From assembly GCA_019425015.1 (NCBI GenBank), contig JAHYYJ010000001.1, positions 1 through 64,000 on the forward strand: a stretch of 64,000 nucleotides of DNA, read 5' to 3'. Each line of letters begins with the position of its first letter. Position 1 is the first letter of the stretch. Positions 50,207 through 59,710 of this stretch are shown here, piece by piece. A program made the position numbers and the translations under genes. Below the pieces are notes generated by a model. That model had not been told where the DNA came from, ran no database searches, and saw only the letters and a program-made list of their open reading frames with translations. The stretch is from Collinsella sp. (lineage in GTDB: Bacteria > Actinomycetota > Coriobacteriia > Coriobacteriales > Coriobacteriaceae).

Positions 50207-50737
50207 CTATTCCATAGAGTTGAGCACAAGGGCAATGCGTCCCAATGCCTCCGCGACCGCATGGGCACGAACACACGAACGGTCGCCCTCATAGTGGCAG
50301 CGCACAGAGTCCACGACCGGCACTTCCCCATCAGCCGCGCGATACGCCCAGCCAATATAGAAAGTGCCAGCCGGATCGTCCTCAGTGCCGCCGCCGGGGC
50401 CGGCATAACCCGTTGCGCTCACTGCAATATCGCTCTGGTACAGCTCCAGCGAACCCGCCGCCATCTCGTGCGCGGTCTGATGCGACACCGCGGTATAGCG
50501 GTCGAGCGTCTCCTGATCAACACCCAGAACGCGATGCTTGATCTCATCGCAGTAGGTCACCGCACCGCCACGCAGCACCACCGAGGCGCCCGGGATATCG
50601 GCAATCGTCGAGGCGATCATACCTGCTGTCAGCGACTCAGCCGTCGAAACCGTCACGCCCCGAGCGCTCGCGCGCTCGACAATATGACGCGCCAGCTCCT
50701 CGTTATGTGCGGAAATCTGATCAAAAGAGTCCGTCAT
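50207..50737 (-). CDS. CinA-like nicotinamide-nucleotide amidase
   Basis: Deamidates nicotinamide mononucleotide in pyridine salvage. About 176 residues from ATG 50737. GTG 50743 is an alternative. This is the stand-alone C-terminal CinA/PncC domain: VSTAESLTAGMIASTIADIP, SVVLRGGAVTYCDEIKHRVL and SATGYAGPGGG. The N-terminal molybdopterin-like domain of full CinA is absent. It lies between pgsA and recA, as cinA does in Firmicutes. Confidence 0.93.
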   Translation of the reverse strand: MTDSFDQISAHNEELARHIVERASARGVTVSTAESLTAGMIASTIADIPGASVVLRGGAVTYCDEIKHRVLGVDQETLDRYTAVSHQTAHEMAAGSLELYQSDIAVSATGYAGPGGGTEDDPAGTFYIGWAYRAADGEVPVVDSVRCHYEGDRSCVRAHAVAEALGRIALVLNSME

Positions 50738-50749
50738 ACCCACCAGGAC

Positions 50750-51388
50750 CTAGATCGAAAAGACGATCTTGCGGCAGTTCCAGAAGTATTGGGCGCCCGA
50801 GATAACGGTCAGGACAACGGCAACGGCGTACAGGAAGCGCGACACCGAGTAGATGCCGAGCGTCAGCGCCAGCGGGCCAAGGTGCAAGCCGGCCATCGCA
50901 AAGACGCACAGGTAACCGCAGATGGAGACCATCGTGGTCGCCGTCTTGTACTTGCCAAGCTTATCGGCGGCAACGACCACGCCGGCGGCACTCGCAACCA
51001 TGCGCAGGGCGCTTACCAACAGCTCGCGGAACAAGATGATGAACACGGACCAAACCGTCACGGTGCCAAAGTCCAAGAACAGCAGCAAGGCCGAGAACAC
51101 GAGCAGCTTATCGGCGATGGGGTCCAAGAACTTACCGAAATCGGTAATCTCGTTGCGCGAGCGCGCCAGGTAGCCGTCGACCTTATCGGTGCACGACAGG
51201 ATCACATACAGAATGAAGGCAGCGGCGGCGAGCGGGCCGTCGAAGGTGCTCCAATCTGTACCGGCAACACTCGTGTGAGAAAGCGCCGACACGATCATGA
51301 ACACCGGGATAAAGACGATGCGAACGCACGTCACGATGTTGGCGGGCGTCCAAACACTCGTCAGTTCCTTATTGCTCTCGTTTGCCAC
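50750..51388 (-). CDS. pgsA: CDP-diacylglycerol-glycerol-3-phosphate 3-phosphatidyltransferase
   Basis: Makes phosphatidylglycerol-phosphate. 212 residues, about four to five membrane helices. The start TPANIVTCVRIVFIPVF is typical PgsA. The catalytic signature is DKVDGYLAR followed by GKFLDPIADK. Position after rimO and before cinA/recA matches Firmicutes and supports this as the PG synthase, in contrast to the divergent paralogue at 29769. Confidence 0.95.
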   Translation of the reverse strand: MANESNKELTSVWTPANIVTCVRIVFIPVFMIVSALSHTSVAGTDWSTFDGPLAAAAFILYVILSCTDKVDGYLARSRNEITDFGKFLDPIADKLLVFSALLLFLDFGTVTVWSVFIILFRELLVSALRMVASAAGVVVAADKLGKYKTATTMVSICGYLCVFAMAGLHLGPLALTLGIYSVSRFLYAVAVVLTVISGAQYFWNCRKIVFSI

Positions 51389-51397
51389 GATGCTCTC

Positions 51398-52747
51398 CTA
51401 CTCCACAACATGGCCGATAAGCTCATAGCAGAAGCTATCGGTAAACTCGACCGTCAGAATATCGCCCACGGACGCCTCGCTGGCGTCCAAGTGCACCGCG
51501 CCATCGGAATCGGGCGCCTGGAACCAAGCATGGCCGATCAGCTCGGCGCCGTCCTCGGTCTCCTCGATGCCGTCGACAATCACCTGGGCGCGCTCGCCCA
51601 CATGTGCGGCGGTGGCGGCAAAACCGAGCGACTCGGCCAGGTCCATGGCCTCCTGGGCGCGCTCGAGCTTGACCTCCTCATCGACCTGACCCTCCATCTT
51701 AGCGGCCAGGCTGCCCTCCTCCTGCGAGTAGGCAAAGACGCTCGTGTAGTCAAAGCCGACGGTGTCCATAAAGTCGATAAGGTCGCGGAACTCGTCGTCG
51801 GTCTCGGTCGGGAAGCCGACCATGGCCGTGGAACGGATCACGATGCCGGGGATACGCTCACGCAGATCGCGGAACAGGTCCTCGAGCTCCTGGCGCGAAC
51901 CAGAACGGCGCATAGCCTTGAGGATGCGCGCGTCGCAGTGCTGCACGGGGATATCGATATAAGGCAGCACCTCGGGCGTATCGCGAATCGTATCGATAAG
52001 CTCGTCGGTCATGCCCTCGGGCTGCAGATAGAGCACGCGGACCCAGACGTTGTGCGGGCGCACGGACTCGGCGACGGCATGCAGCAGCTGCGCCAGATTG
52101 CGCGGCGAGCCATCGGTGACGTCTTCGTCGGCAAAGTCGGTGCCCCAAATACCCGTGTCCTGGCCGATCAGCACGATCTCGCGCACACCGCCGGCAACCA
52201 GGTCGCGTACCTCGGAGATAATGCTCTCGGCATTGCGCGAGTGATAACGACCGCGGATATACGGGATCATGCAGAAGCTGCAGAAGCGGTTGCAGCCATC
52301 GGAAATCTTGACGTAAGCAACGTCGCCCTCGACAGTGCGCTTGACTTGCGGAATATAGGCAGCGATCTCACGCTCGACACCCAGCACGCCATCGATGACC
52401 GCCACGATGCCGTCCTCCTCGTCGGCCTTCACAAAGGCAGCGACCTCGGGCAGCTCGTCAGGCAGGTCGTCGCCATAGCGCGACGGCACACAGCCGCACA
52501 TGACGATGGGACAAGAACGAACGCCGTCCTGAACCTCGTTGGCGAGCTCGAGCGTGGTCTCGATGCTCTCGGACGTTGCGGAGGCGAGAAACGAGCATGT
52601 ATTGACGATGGCGATATCGGCATCCTGTGGGTCGAATGCCTCCTCGTAGCCCGCGGCGGTCAAAAGAGAACGCATGCGGTCGGTGTCAACCTCGTTCTTA
52701 GCGCACCCGAGGGTGATGTAGAGCACGGAGCCCAACGGTGTATCCAT
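51398..52747 (-). CDS. rimO: ribosomal protein S12 methylthiotransferase RimO
   Basis: Radical SAM enzyme that methylthiolates an Asp of S12. 449 residues. LYITLGCAKNEVDTDRMRSL and NTCSFLASAT are the UPF0004 cluster motifs. The SAM triad is CNRFCSFCMIPYIRGRYHSR. The TRAM domain ends the protein. LGCxKNxVDxE-type sequence marks RimO and not MiaB. It starts 27 bp after yajQ. Confidence 0.96.
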   Translation of the reverse strand: MDTPLGSVLYITLGCAKNEVDTDRMRSLLTAAGYEEAFDPQDADIAIVNTCSFLASATSESIETTLELANEVQDGVRSCPIVMCGCVPSRYGDDLPDELPEVAAFVKADEEDGIVAVIDGVLGVEREIAAYIPQVKRTVEGDVAYVKISDGCNRFCSFCMIPYIRGRYHSRNAESIISEVRDLVAGGVREIVLIGQDTGIWGTDFADEDVTDGSPRNLAQLLHAVAESVRPHNVWVRVLYLQPEGMTDELIDTIRDTPEVLPYIDIPVQHCDARILKAMRRSGSRQELEDLFRDLRERIPGIVIRSTAMVGFPTETDDEFRDLIDFMDTVGFDYTSVFAYSQEEGSLAAKMEGQVDEEVKLERAQEAMDLAESLGFAATAAHVGERAQVIVDGIEETEDGAELIGHAWFQAPDSDGAVHLDASEASVGDILTVEFTDSFCYELIGHVVE

Positions 52748-52774
52748 GTTGGAGAGCAGTCCTTTCGAATGATA

Positions 52775-53272
52775 TTAGCGGTAGTTGGTGAACTGCAGCG
52801 GCTGGCCGTAGTCCTGGTCGCGCAGGAACTGGATCACGGTCTGCAACGCGTCCTTCGAAGCAGAGGAAACACGCAGCTTGTCGGCCTCGATAGTCACCTT
52901 GACCTTGAGCTTTTGGTCCTTGATGTCCTTGTTGATCTTCTTGGCGGTCGCCTGGTCGATACCCTCGACGATATGGCCGAGCACGCGCACGGTGCCGCCC
53001 GATGCCGCCTGCGGAGCATCCCACGAGACAGCCTTGAGGTCGATGCCGCGCTTGATGAGCTTGGAGCTCAGCACGTCGATAATCTGCTTGGAGACAAAGT
53101 CGGCCGGGGCGTTGATCGTAAAGAGCTTGTCGCCCTTCGAAAGCTCGATCGTGGCGCCGGAATCCTTCAGGTCATAGCGCTGGGAAATCTCGCGCGTGGT
53201 TTGCTGGAAGGCGTTGTCGACCTCTTGCATGTTGACCTCGGACACGACGTCGAAGCTGGAATCTTTAGCCAT
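52775..53272 (-). CDS. YajQ family nucleotide-binding protein
   Basis: 165 residues, tandem ferredoxin-like domains. Opens with SFDVVSEVNMQEVDNAFQQT and contains REISQRYDLKDSGATIEL, KKINKDIKDQKLKVKVTI and VSSASKDALQTVIQFLR, all highly conserved in YajQ. Some members bind cyclic di-GMP, but no c-di-GMP gene is in the window. RBS GAAAGG precedes ATG. Confidence 0.94.
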   Translation of the reverse strand: MAKDSSFDVVSEVNMQEVDNAFQQTTREISQRYDLKDSGATIELSKGDKLFTINAPADFVSKQIIDVLSSKLIKRGIDLKAVSWDAPQAASGGTVRVLGHIVEGIDQATAKKINKDIKDQKLKVKVTIEADKLRVSSASKDALQTVIQFLRDQDYGQPLQFTNYR

Positions 53273-53298
53273 GATGTTTCCTTTCGCGTACGAGCGGC

Positions 53299-54810
53299 TT
53301 AGTAGCTATCGTACGAATAGTCGGTAGAATCGGTGGGCGTCTGGCCGTCAGTTGCGGTATCGGCGCCATCCGTGGACTGGGCATCGGTGCCGTCGGTGGT
53401 GTCGGTACCATCGGTGGTGTCGGTACCATCAGAACTTTCACCATTCTCGGAATCAGTCGTCTCCTTCTTGGGAACGGTGATCGTCACACGCGCCACGCCC
53501 GAGGTCTTGGTATCGTAACGGACCTTTTCGCCGTTCTTGGTAACGGTGACATCGGAAGGCTTGGACGTGGTGATCTCGATCGAGGACTCAGGCGTGTACT
53601 CCTGCTCAAAGGGGCCAGTCGCCTGGGCGCCATAGACCGACTTGCCATCGACCTTGACCTCAATCCAGGCGGTCTTTCCCTTGGCAACGGAGACCTTGAC
53701 CTTCGTTACCTCGTTTTCTTCCTTTTTAGCCGTCGTCTTGGTGGCGTCCGAATCGGTCGACTCATCCGTCGCCTCATCGGTGTCTTCGTCCTCGTCGACC
53801 GTTTCGGTCTTCTTAGAAGACTTCTTGGGCGTCGTCTTGGTAGCAGTGGGCGTCTCGGGCGTGGTCTCGGGCGTCGAAGATGCGCAGCCGCGCAGAAGTA
53901 CCACGATGAGCACGATCAGCAGCAACGCCACGGCACCGATGCCGGCGTAGACGATACGCGGATCGAGACCGTTGTTTTGAGGAGTACGGGAACCGCCGCG
54001 TCCACGACTGGAACTGCTGCGGCCGCCTCCCTGAGGCATACGACCACGATTGCTGTCGGAACGGCCGAGATAGCCACCCTGGCCCTGAAGGCTGCGCTGA
54101 CCCGAGCGGGGCGCAAGTTCACCGCGGCCTTGATAGCCACGCTGGCCCGCACGCGGAGCCGAAGAGCGCTGGCCATACGGCTGTGATTGAGAGCGAAGAC
54201 GCGGCGTCACCTGCGTGGCATCGGCGTCCGCATAGCCGCCGAGAGCACGACCGGCAGAGACACCACGGTGGCCACGATCGGAATAGCCGCCATCTCCGTA
54301 GCCGACACGGGGATCGCGCACCACACCGCGGGCAGCGGGAAGCGCACGATCGTCGGGCATAGGCGTGCTGCGGAAGCAATCGCGCTGAGAACGGATTTCC
54401 TCACTGGACCCCGTCTCGGTAATATAGCCAGCCTGCTGCGGACGCTGACCATAACGCGTTGAGCGACCACCCTGAACCATCAGGAAGCGCCCGTTATCGA
54501 CAGAGGAACGCGAATTGACGTAGCCGGCGGCGTCCTGAAAACGACCGCCCTGCTGCGACGTCTCGCGTTCGTATGCCATCAGGTCGTCAAAGTAGGCATT
54601 GACGACCTCGCGCGGATTGAGGCCCAAAAAACGAGCATAGCTCGAAATCATGCCCTGCGCATAGCCGCGCGGCGGCATCGAAGCAAAGTTACCGGTCTCG
54701 AAAAACTCGATGATCTGCGGCCTGATTTTGATGGTGTTGGCGACCTGCTGAATGGAAAGGCCCATTCGGCGACGCTGCTCGAGCAGCATGTCACCAAAGC
54801 GTGCAGCCAT
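53299..54810 (-). CDS. RodZ-like HTH membrane protein with DUF4115 domain
   Basis: 503 residues. A Cro/RodZ-type HTH (about 5-70: LLEQRRRMGLSIQQVANTIK, IIEFFETGNFASMPPRGYAQG), then a disordered Arg/Gly/Gln-rich cytoplasmic stretch of about 190 residues, a membrane helix (about 285-305), an Asp/Thr/Lys-rich linker and a DUF4115 domain (about 375-455). The tail has the 6-residue repeat DGTDTT. RodZ links MreB to the wall machinery, but mreB is not in the window. ATG overlaps the ftsK stop. Confidence 0.85.
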   Translation of the reverse strand: MAARFGDMLLEQRRRMGLSIQQVANTIKIRPQIIEFFETGNFASMPPRGYAQGMISSYARFLGLNPREVVNAYFDDLMAYERETSQQGGRFQDAAGYVNSRSSVDNGRFLMVQGGRSTRYGQRPQQAGYITETGSSEEIRSQRDCFRSTPMPDDRALPAARGVVRDPRVGYGDGGYSDRGHRGVSAGRALGGYADADATQVTPRLRSQSQPYGQRSSAPRAGQRGYQGRGELAPRSGQRSLQGQGGYLGRSDSNRGRMPQGGGRSSSSRGRGGSRTPQNNGLDPRIVYAGIGAVALLLIVLIVVLLRGCASSTPETTPETPTATKTTPKKSSKKTETVDEDEDTDEATDESTDSDATKTTAKKEENEVTKVKVSVAKGKTAWIEVKVDGKSVYGAQATGPFEQEYTPESSIEITTSKPSDVTVTKNGEKVRYDTKTSGVARVTITVPKKETTDSENGESSDGTDTTDGTDTTDGTDAQSTDGADTATDGQTPTDSTDYSYDSY

Positions 54811-57590
54811 CAGAATCCTCCAAACTCACGATCTTCACGTGCCATCTCGGCGTCGACAGATTCCAGCGCGGCAAGCCCCTCCTCGTCCAAAAGGACCTCG
54901 CGCGGCTTGGAACCGTCAGGCGGGCCGACGACACCCTTTTCTTCCAGCATGTCCATAATACGCCCGGCACGCGCATAGCCAACCTTCAGACGACGTTGCA
55001 GGCCAGATGTGGAGCCAAGCTGCGATTCCACCACAATATGGGCGGCTTCCCAAATGAGTGGATCATCGTCTTGCGGCTCGGCTACTCCGGTGCGGACAAT
55101 GCCTCCGCCACCCGCCATGGACATGGAAGCGGGCGCCACGGCAGACAGGATCTCCTCGTGGTAGTCTGGCTCACTCTGCGACTTGACGAACTCGACAATC
55201 TCGTTGATCTCATCATCCGAGACAAAGCAGCCCTGGATACGGCGGGGCTTGCCCCAGTCGACCTTGGAGAACAACATGTCGCCCAAACCGGTGAGCTTCT
55301 CGGCGCCCATCTGGTCGATGATGACGCGCGAGTCGATGCCCGTGGCGACGTTAAAGGCGATGCGGTTGGTGATGTTGGCCTTGATGAGGCCCGTCACCAC
55401 GTTGGAGCTGGGGCGCTGCGTGGCAACGATCAGGTGAATACCGGCGGCACGGCCCAACTGTGCAATACGCACGATCGAGGCCTCGACATCCTTACCGGCG
55501 ACCATCATCAGGTCAGAGAGCTCGTCAATGATAATGACAAGGTAGGGCATCTTTTGCGGCGGATTGTCGTAATGCTCAAACTCACCAGCAGCCTGCTTTT
55601 CGTTGTAGGTCGAAATCTTACGGACGTTGAGGCGTTCGAATACCTTCAGGCGGCGCTCCATTTCGGACACGGCCCACTGCAGGGCGCTCGCGGCCTGCTT
55701 GGGCTCGGTCACCACGGGCACATAGAGATGCGGCAGACCGTTATAGCCCGCAAGCTCGACGCGCTTGGGGTCGACCATGATCAGGCGAACGTCCTCGGGA
55801 AGGGCGCGCATGAGCAAGGTCGTGATGATGGAATTGATCATCACCGACTTACCAGAACCGGTCGTACCGGCGATCAACAGGTGAGGCATCTTGGCGAGGT
55901 CGGCGACGACCGGCGTGCCCTCGGCGTCGCGGCCGATGGCAAGCTCGAGCGGACCGCCCTTCACATAGGGCAGCACGTCGCCCAGATTGACGTTCTGGCG
56001 CTTGCGGTTGGGAATCTCGATGCCCACGAGCGAGGTGCCGGGGATCGGGGCAAAGATACGAACCGACTGGGCGGCGAGCGAAAGCGCAATATCGTCCTCG
56101 AGGCTCGAAATCTTGCTCACGCGCTCGCCCTCGCCAGGTTGCAGCTTAAAGGTCGTCACCGTGGGGCCGGCGATCCAGCCGACCACGCGGGCACTGCGGC
56201 CAAACTCAAGCAAGGTGGATTGCAGTGACTCAGCGGTCTGCTCCAGCTCCTTATCCGAAGACGCGGCAGAAGCCGACTGCGGGTTGGCATGTAGGATTTC
56301 GAGCGGCGGAAGCTTGAGGCCGTCCTCTTCTTCGCCCTCGTTATCTGCGGCGCCGTCGTCCACTCCCCCATCACGAGCCGCAGCCGATTCGACAGCACTC
56401 GTGGCAGGCGCATCGGCAACCTTGGGATGCTTCAGGAAGTCGGGAATCTGAGGTGCGGCCGAGACGGGATTCACGGCAAACGGCGGCTCGGACTCGTCGA
56501 TCTTGTCCGGATCGTCCTCCATCGAAAGCTGTCCAGTGACCTGCCCGCGCTTGGCGTGGCGACGCGGCAGCAAGGTTGTCTTGGCGGTCTCGAGCGGAGC
56601 CTCGTCGTCCTCGTCGTCACCCTCGGTGAGCTCAATCTCGCTATCGGACCAAGACGGGTCGGGCTCGCTTGTGTTGAGCTTGGGCGCAGCCTTGCCCTTC
56701 TTGGCATGGCGGCGCGGCAGCAGCGTGGTCTTGGCGCGCTCGGCTTCAACCGACTCGGATACGTCGACAAATGGGTCATCGTCCTCGTCGTCATCGTCCA
56801 AAACCGGGTCCACATCGTTGCCCATGACCGTGGTCACGGCAGCATCGGAGCCCTTTTGACGAAGAATGCTCAGGTGCGGACGGGCAACGCCGGGCACCGA
56901 CAGGGCTTCGTCGTCACCCCACGGGCTGGCGTTGACATCGGCACGACGGCGTTCGGCAAAATCTGCCGCACGATCGCGGGCAGAGCGCAGCACACCGCCC
57001 ACCGAAAAGCCAATGATGACAAAACCAACGACGGCCAGACCCAACAGGACCACCATCGCGACAGGCTTACCCAGGGCATTCTGCAGCGCACTCGCAATAA
57101 ACGCACCAATGTAGCCACCCGACACGGAAAGGTTCTGCGGCGTAAACATAAGGTCGCACGAATCGCTCGTGCCCGGCACCATCAGCGAAAGAATGGAGAC
57201 GACGGCGATAAAGACCACGGCACCGCCCGCAACAGAGCGCACGTTGAGCGGCGAGTCCTCACCCAAAAAGAGCGTGGCGGCAAACAGCAAGATGACGATC
57301 GGCAGCACGTAGGCGCCCAGGCCAAAGCCCAGGTGATAGAACCCGGCAACAGCAGCCGTCACGGGCGCTGTTGCCGGTGAGATCACGGCAATGAAGGAAG
57401 CGATCGCCAAAACGGCAATGACCACGCCGGCGATATCGCGATTGGCCGAAGGCTCGACCAAGGGCTCAAAATCGTCGAAGTCTGCCTCATGGCCCTTATT
57501 GGCACGCAGATGGGAACCGGCACCCTTAGCAGATGCCGGTTGGTTATTGGCCTTATTGCCTTTGGCGTTTTGTGCAGATCCGCGCGCCAA
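54810..57590 (-). CDS. ftsK: DNA translocase FtsK/SpoIIIE
   Basis: Pumps chromosomal DNA through the septum. 926 residues: four membrane helices (about 50-200), an acidic linker (about 215-430), the motor domain with LIAGTTGSGKSVMINSI (Walker A), MIIDELSDLMM-like IIIDELSDLM (Walker B) and ATQRPSSNVVTGLIKANI, and a C-terminal gamma winged helix ending with VVGPPDGSKPREVL. The linker contains AKTTLLPRRHAKKG and AKTTLLPRRHAKRG, a duplicated segment. Confidence 0.96.
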   Translation of the reverse strand: MARGSAQNAKGNKANNQPASAKGAGSHLRANKGHEADFDDFEPLVEPSANRDIAGVVIAVLAIASFIAVISPATAPVTAAVAGFYHLGFGLGAYVLPIVILLFAATLFLGEDSPLNVRSVAGGAVVFIAVVSILSLMVPGTSDSCDLMFTPQNLSVSGGYIGAFIASALQNALGKPVAMVVLLGLAVVGFVIIGFSVGGVLRSARDRAADFAERRRADVNASPWGDDEALSVPGVARPHLSILRQKGSDAAVTTVMGNDVDPVLDDDDEDDDPFVDVSESVEAERAKTTLLPRRHAKKGKAAPKLNTSEPDPSWSDSEIELTEGDDEDDEAPLETAKTTLLPRRHAKRGQVTGQLSMEDDPDKIDESEPPFAVNPVSAAPQIPDFLKHPKVADAPATSAVESAAARDGGVDDGAADNEGEEEDGLKLPPLEILHANPQSASAASSDKELEQTAESLQSTLLEFGRSARVVGWIAGPTVTTFKLQPGEGERVSKISSLEDDIALSLAAQSVRIFAPIPGTSLVGIEIPNRKRQNVNLGDVLPYVKGGPLELAIGRDAEGTPVVADLAKMPHLLIAGTTGSGKSVMINSIITTLLMRALPEDVRLIMVDPKRVELAGYNGLPHLYVPVVTEPKQAASALQWAVSEMERRLKVFERLNVRKISTYNEKQAAGEFEHYDNPPQKMPYLVIIIDELSDLMMVAGKDVEASIVRIAQLGRAAGIHLIVATQRPSSNVVTGLIKANITNRIAFNVATGIDSRVIIDQMGAEKLTGLGDMLFSKVDWGKPRRIQGCFVSDDEINEIVEFVKSQSEPDYHEEILSAVAPASMSMAGGGGIVRTGVAEPQDDDPLIWEAAHIVVESQLGSTSGLQRRLKVGYARAGRIMDMLEEKGVVGPPDGSKPREVLLDEEGLAALESVDAEMAREDREFGGF

Positions 57591-57591
57591 A

Positions 57592-59262
57592 CTAAACCTC
57601 CATGACGACCGGGATGATCATCGGACGGGTGCGCGTACGGCTCCAGATAAAGTTAGAGAGCGAATCGCGCACGGCCTTGCGAATGGCATCGGAACCGCTG
57701 CTGGTAAAGCTAAACTTACCCTTCTCGATCGTCTTCATAATGGACGCGGAGGCATCCTCGGAGAACTGGTCGTCGATGGCAAACGAGACGCCGCGGCCCG
57801 AGAACTCGATGGCCTCGATCTTCTTGTGTTTGAGGGAGACGATGGCAACGGCCGTGACCATACCGTCGTTGGCGAGCTTCTGGCGATCGCGCAGGACGAT
57901 GGGGTCGGTATCGCCGATACGCAGGCCGTCGACGTAAACGACACCGGACTCGACGGGCGTACCGCGCTTGACGATACCACCGCGCATCTCGAGCGTGTCG
58001 CCGTTATCGAGGATAAAGATATGATCGTCCTTGATGCCCATCTTGCGGGCCAGCTGGGCATGGGCGCGCAGATGCACGGCCTCACCGTGAACCGGCATAA
58101 AGTACGTGGGCTTGGCCATGGCCATCAGGAGCTTGAGCTCCTCCTGGCTACCGTGACCCGAGACGTGGACGAGAGCGCGGTTCTTATCCCACACGTCGCA
58201 GCCGAGCTTGGCCAGGCTGTTGACGACCTGCTGGACGGCCTTCTCGTTGCCAGGAACGGGAGTTGCCGAAAGGATAACGGTATCGCCCTCGTGGATGGAG
58301 AGCGTCTTGTGCTCGCCATTGGCCATGCGGGACAGGGCCGACAGCGGCTCGCCCTGCGAACCAGTGCACATGACGACGATCTTGTCGTCAGGCAGGTTAT
58401 CAATATCGAAGGCATCGATGATATCGGCATCATCGATGTTGAGATAACCGAGCTCGCGCGCCACGCGGGTGTTCGTGAGCATGGAGCGACCGGTCACAAC
58501 GACCTTACGGCCGCACTTGCGGGCGGCATCGCAGATCTGCTGCAAACGATGGATGTGGCTCGAGAACGATGCGACGAACACGCGACCCGGGGCGTTCTTG
58601 ATGGCGTGCAGCAGGTTGGGACCAACCTCGGCCTCGGACTTGGTAAAGCCGGGAACCGTGGCATTAGTGGAGTCGGAAAGCAGCAGGTCGATGCCCTGCT
58701 TGGCAAAGCGGCTGATAGCGGCATAGTCGGGCGTGACGCCATCGATGGGCGTCTGGTCGAGCTTAAAGTCGCCGGTGTGCATAACGGTGCCCTGATTGGT
58801 GCGGATGAACACGCCCAGAGCGCCGGGGATGGAGTGCGTCATCGAGAAGAAGTCGAGCGAGATGCCGCCGAGGTTGACATGACTGCCGCCCTTGACCTCG
58901 CGGAACTTGGGTGCGCGGATGCGGAACTCAGAAAGCTTGCCCTCGATAAAACCGAGCGTCAGCTTGCTCGAGAAGATGGGCACCTTGTTGTTGAGGTCCT
59001 GCAGCAGGTACGGAAGCGAACCGGTGTGGTCCTCGTGGCCGTGAGTAACGATGATACCGCGGAGCTTCTCCTCGTTCTCCAGAACATAGGTGTAGTCGGG
59101 AAGCACCAGGTCGATACCGGGCTGGGAGTCATCCGGGAACATAAGACCGGCGTCGACGAGCACCATGTCGTCGCCGCACTCGAAGACCGTCATGTTCTTG
59201 CCGATGCCATCAAGGCCGCCGAGCGGGATGATCTTCAAGGGAGATGATTTTTTAGCTGCCAT
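57592..59262 (-). CDS. rnj: ribonuclease J
   Basis: 5'-3' exo- and endoribonuclease of the metallo-beta-lactamase/beta-CASP family. 556 residues. Metal site THGHEDHTGSLPYL (HxHxDH), later HTGDFKLDQTP, beta-CASP motifs SDSTNATVPG and HVSGHGSQEELKL, and C-terminal RNase J domain with SRTRTRPMIIPVV. RBS GAAAGGAAA lies upstream. It follows pnp after a 640-bp gap filled with palindromic elements. Only one RNase J is in the window. Confidence 0.96.
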   Translation of the reverse strand: MAAKKSSPLKIIPLGGLDGIGKNMTVFECGDDMVLVDAGLMFPDDSQPGIDLVLPDYTYVLENEEKLRGIIVTHGHEDHTGSLPYLLQDLNNKVPIFSSKLTLGFIEGKLSEFRIRAPKFREVKGGSHVNLGGISLDFFSMTHSIPGALGVFIRTNQGTVMHTGDFKLDQTPIDGVTPDYAAISRFAKQGIDLLLSDSTNATVPGFTKSEAEVGPNLLHAIKNAPGRVFVASFSSHIHRLQQICDAARKCGRKVVVTGRSMLTNTRVARELGYLNIDDADIIDAFDIDNLPDDKIVVMCTGSQGEPLSALSRMANGEHKTLSIHEGDTVILSATPVPGNEKAVQQVVNSLAKLGCDVWDKNRALVHVSGHGSQEELKLLMAMAKPTYFMPVHGEAVHLRAHAQLARKMGIKDDHIFILDNGDTLEMRGGIVKRGTPVESGVVYVDGLRIGDTDPIVLRDRQKLANDGMVTAVAIVSLKHKKIEAIEFSGRGVSFAIDDQFSEDASASIMKTIEKGKFSFTSSGSDAIRKAVRDSLSNFIWSRTRTRPMIIPVVMEV

Positions 59263-59447
59263 AGGTTAGTGTGGTTTCCTTTCTTCGAAACGGGTCTGGA
59301 ACAACCGACGGGGCGCTTCTGGCAAACCGACCGTCGGGAACGTACAAACATGCATCGCAGAGTCGATGCAATAACTACAGTATGATACCCATTTGCACAA
59401 CAACAGACCACCCATGCATCAAAGCCCCATCTGAACTGGTCTATCCC

Positions 59448-59586
59448 GCCGGTTTCCCGTGGGGCGGGCACTGATGAAGTTTCCTGCTCTACAGTCCTGC
59501 TCACGACGGAGGCCACATTAAGTGGCCTCCTGTTCGTGCGGAACTCGCGATAAACTTCATCAGTGCCCGCCCCACGGGAAACCGGC
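59448..59586. repeat. palindromic element family 2, copy X
   Basis: Perfect 35-bp outer arms (59448-59482 with 59552-59586) enclose a 69-bp core. The core has a 9-bp inner hairpin (59508-59516 with 59522-59530). On the minus strand the core contains ATCGCGAGTTCCGCACG and GCAGGACTGTAGAGCAGG, both shared with copy Y. Confidence 0.88.
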
Positions 59587-59710
59587 CAATAAGGGACAGG
59601 TTAATTTTGGTCGATTTTATCTGGGGAAATGCTGCAGCGTCTATCTACAAATCCGAAATCTGACTACTGAATAGACTGTCTAACTAAATTGCGAGCGGCA
59701 CTAACCAGTC
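59587..59710. other. spacer between palindromic elements
   Basis: No gene or clear signal. Includes AGGGACAGGTTAATTTTGG and an AT-rich stretch. Together with 59263-59447 it completes the pnp-rnj gap. The rnj promoter should lie in 59263-59447, but I cannot place it with confidence. Confidence 0.4.

Noticed and set aside
50261..53302. Plus-strand open frame of about 1000 codons
   Set aside because: It spans cinA, pgsA, rimO and yajQ in antisense. No domain or RBS supports it.
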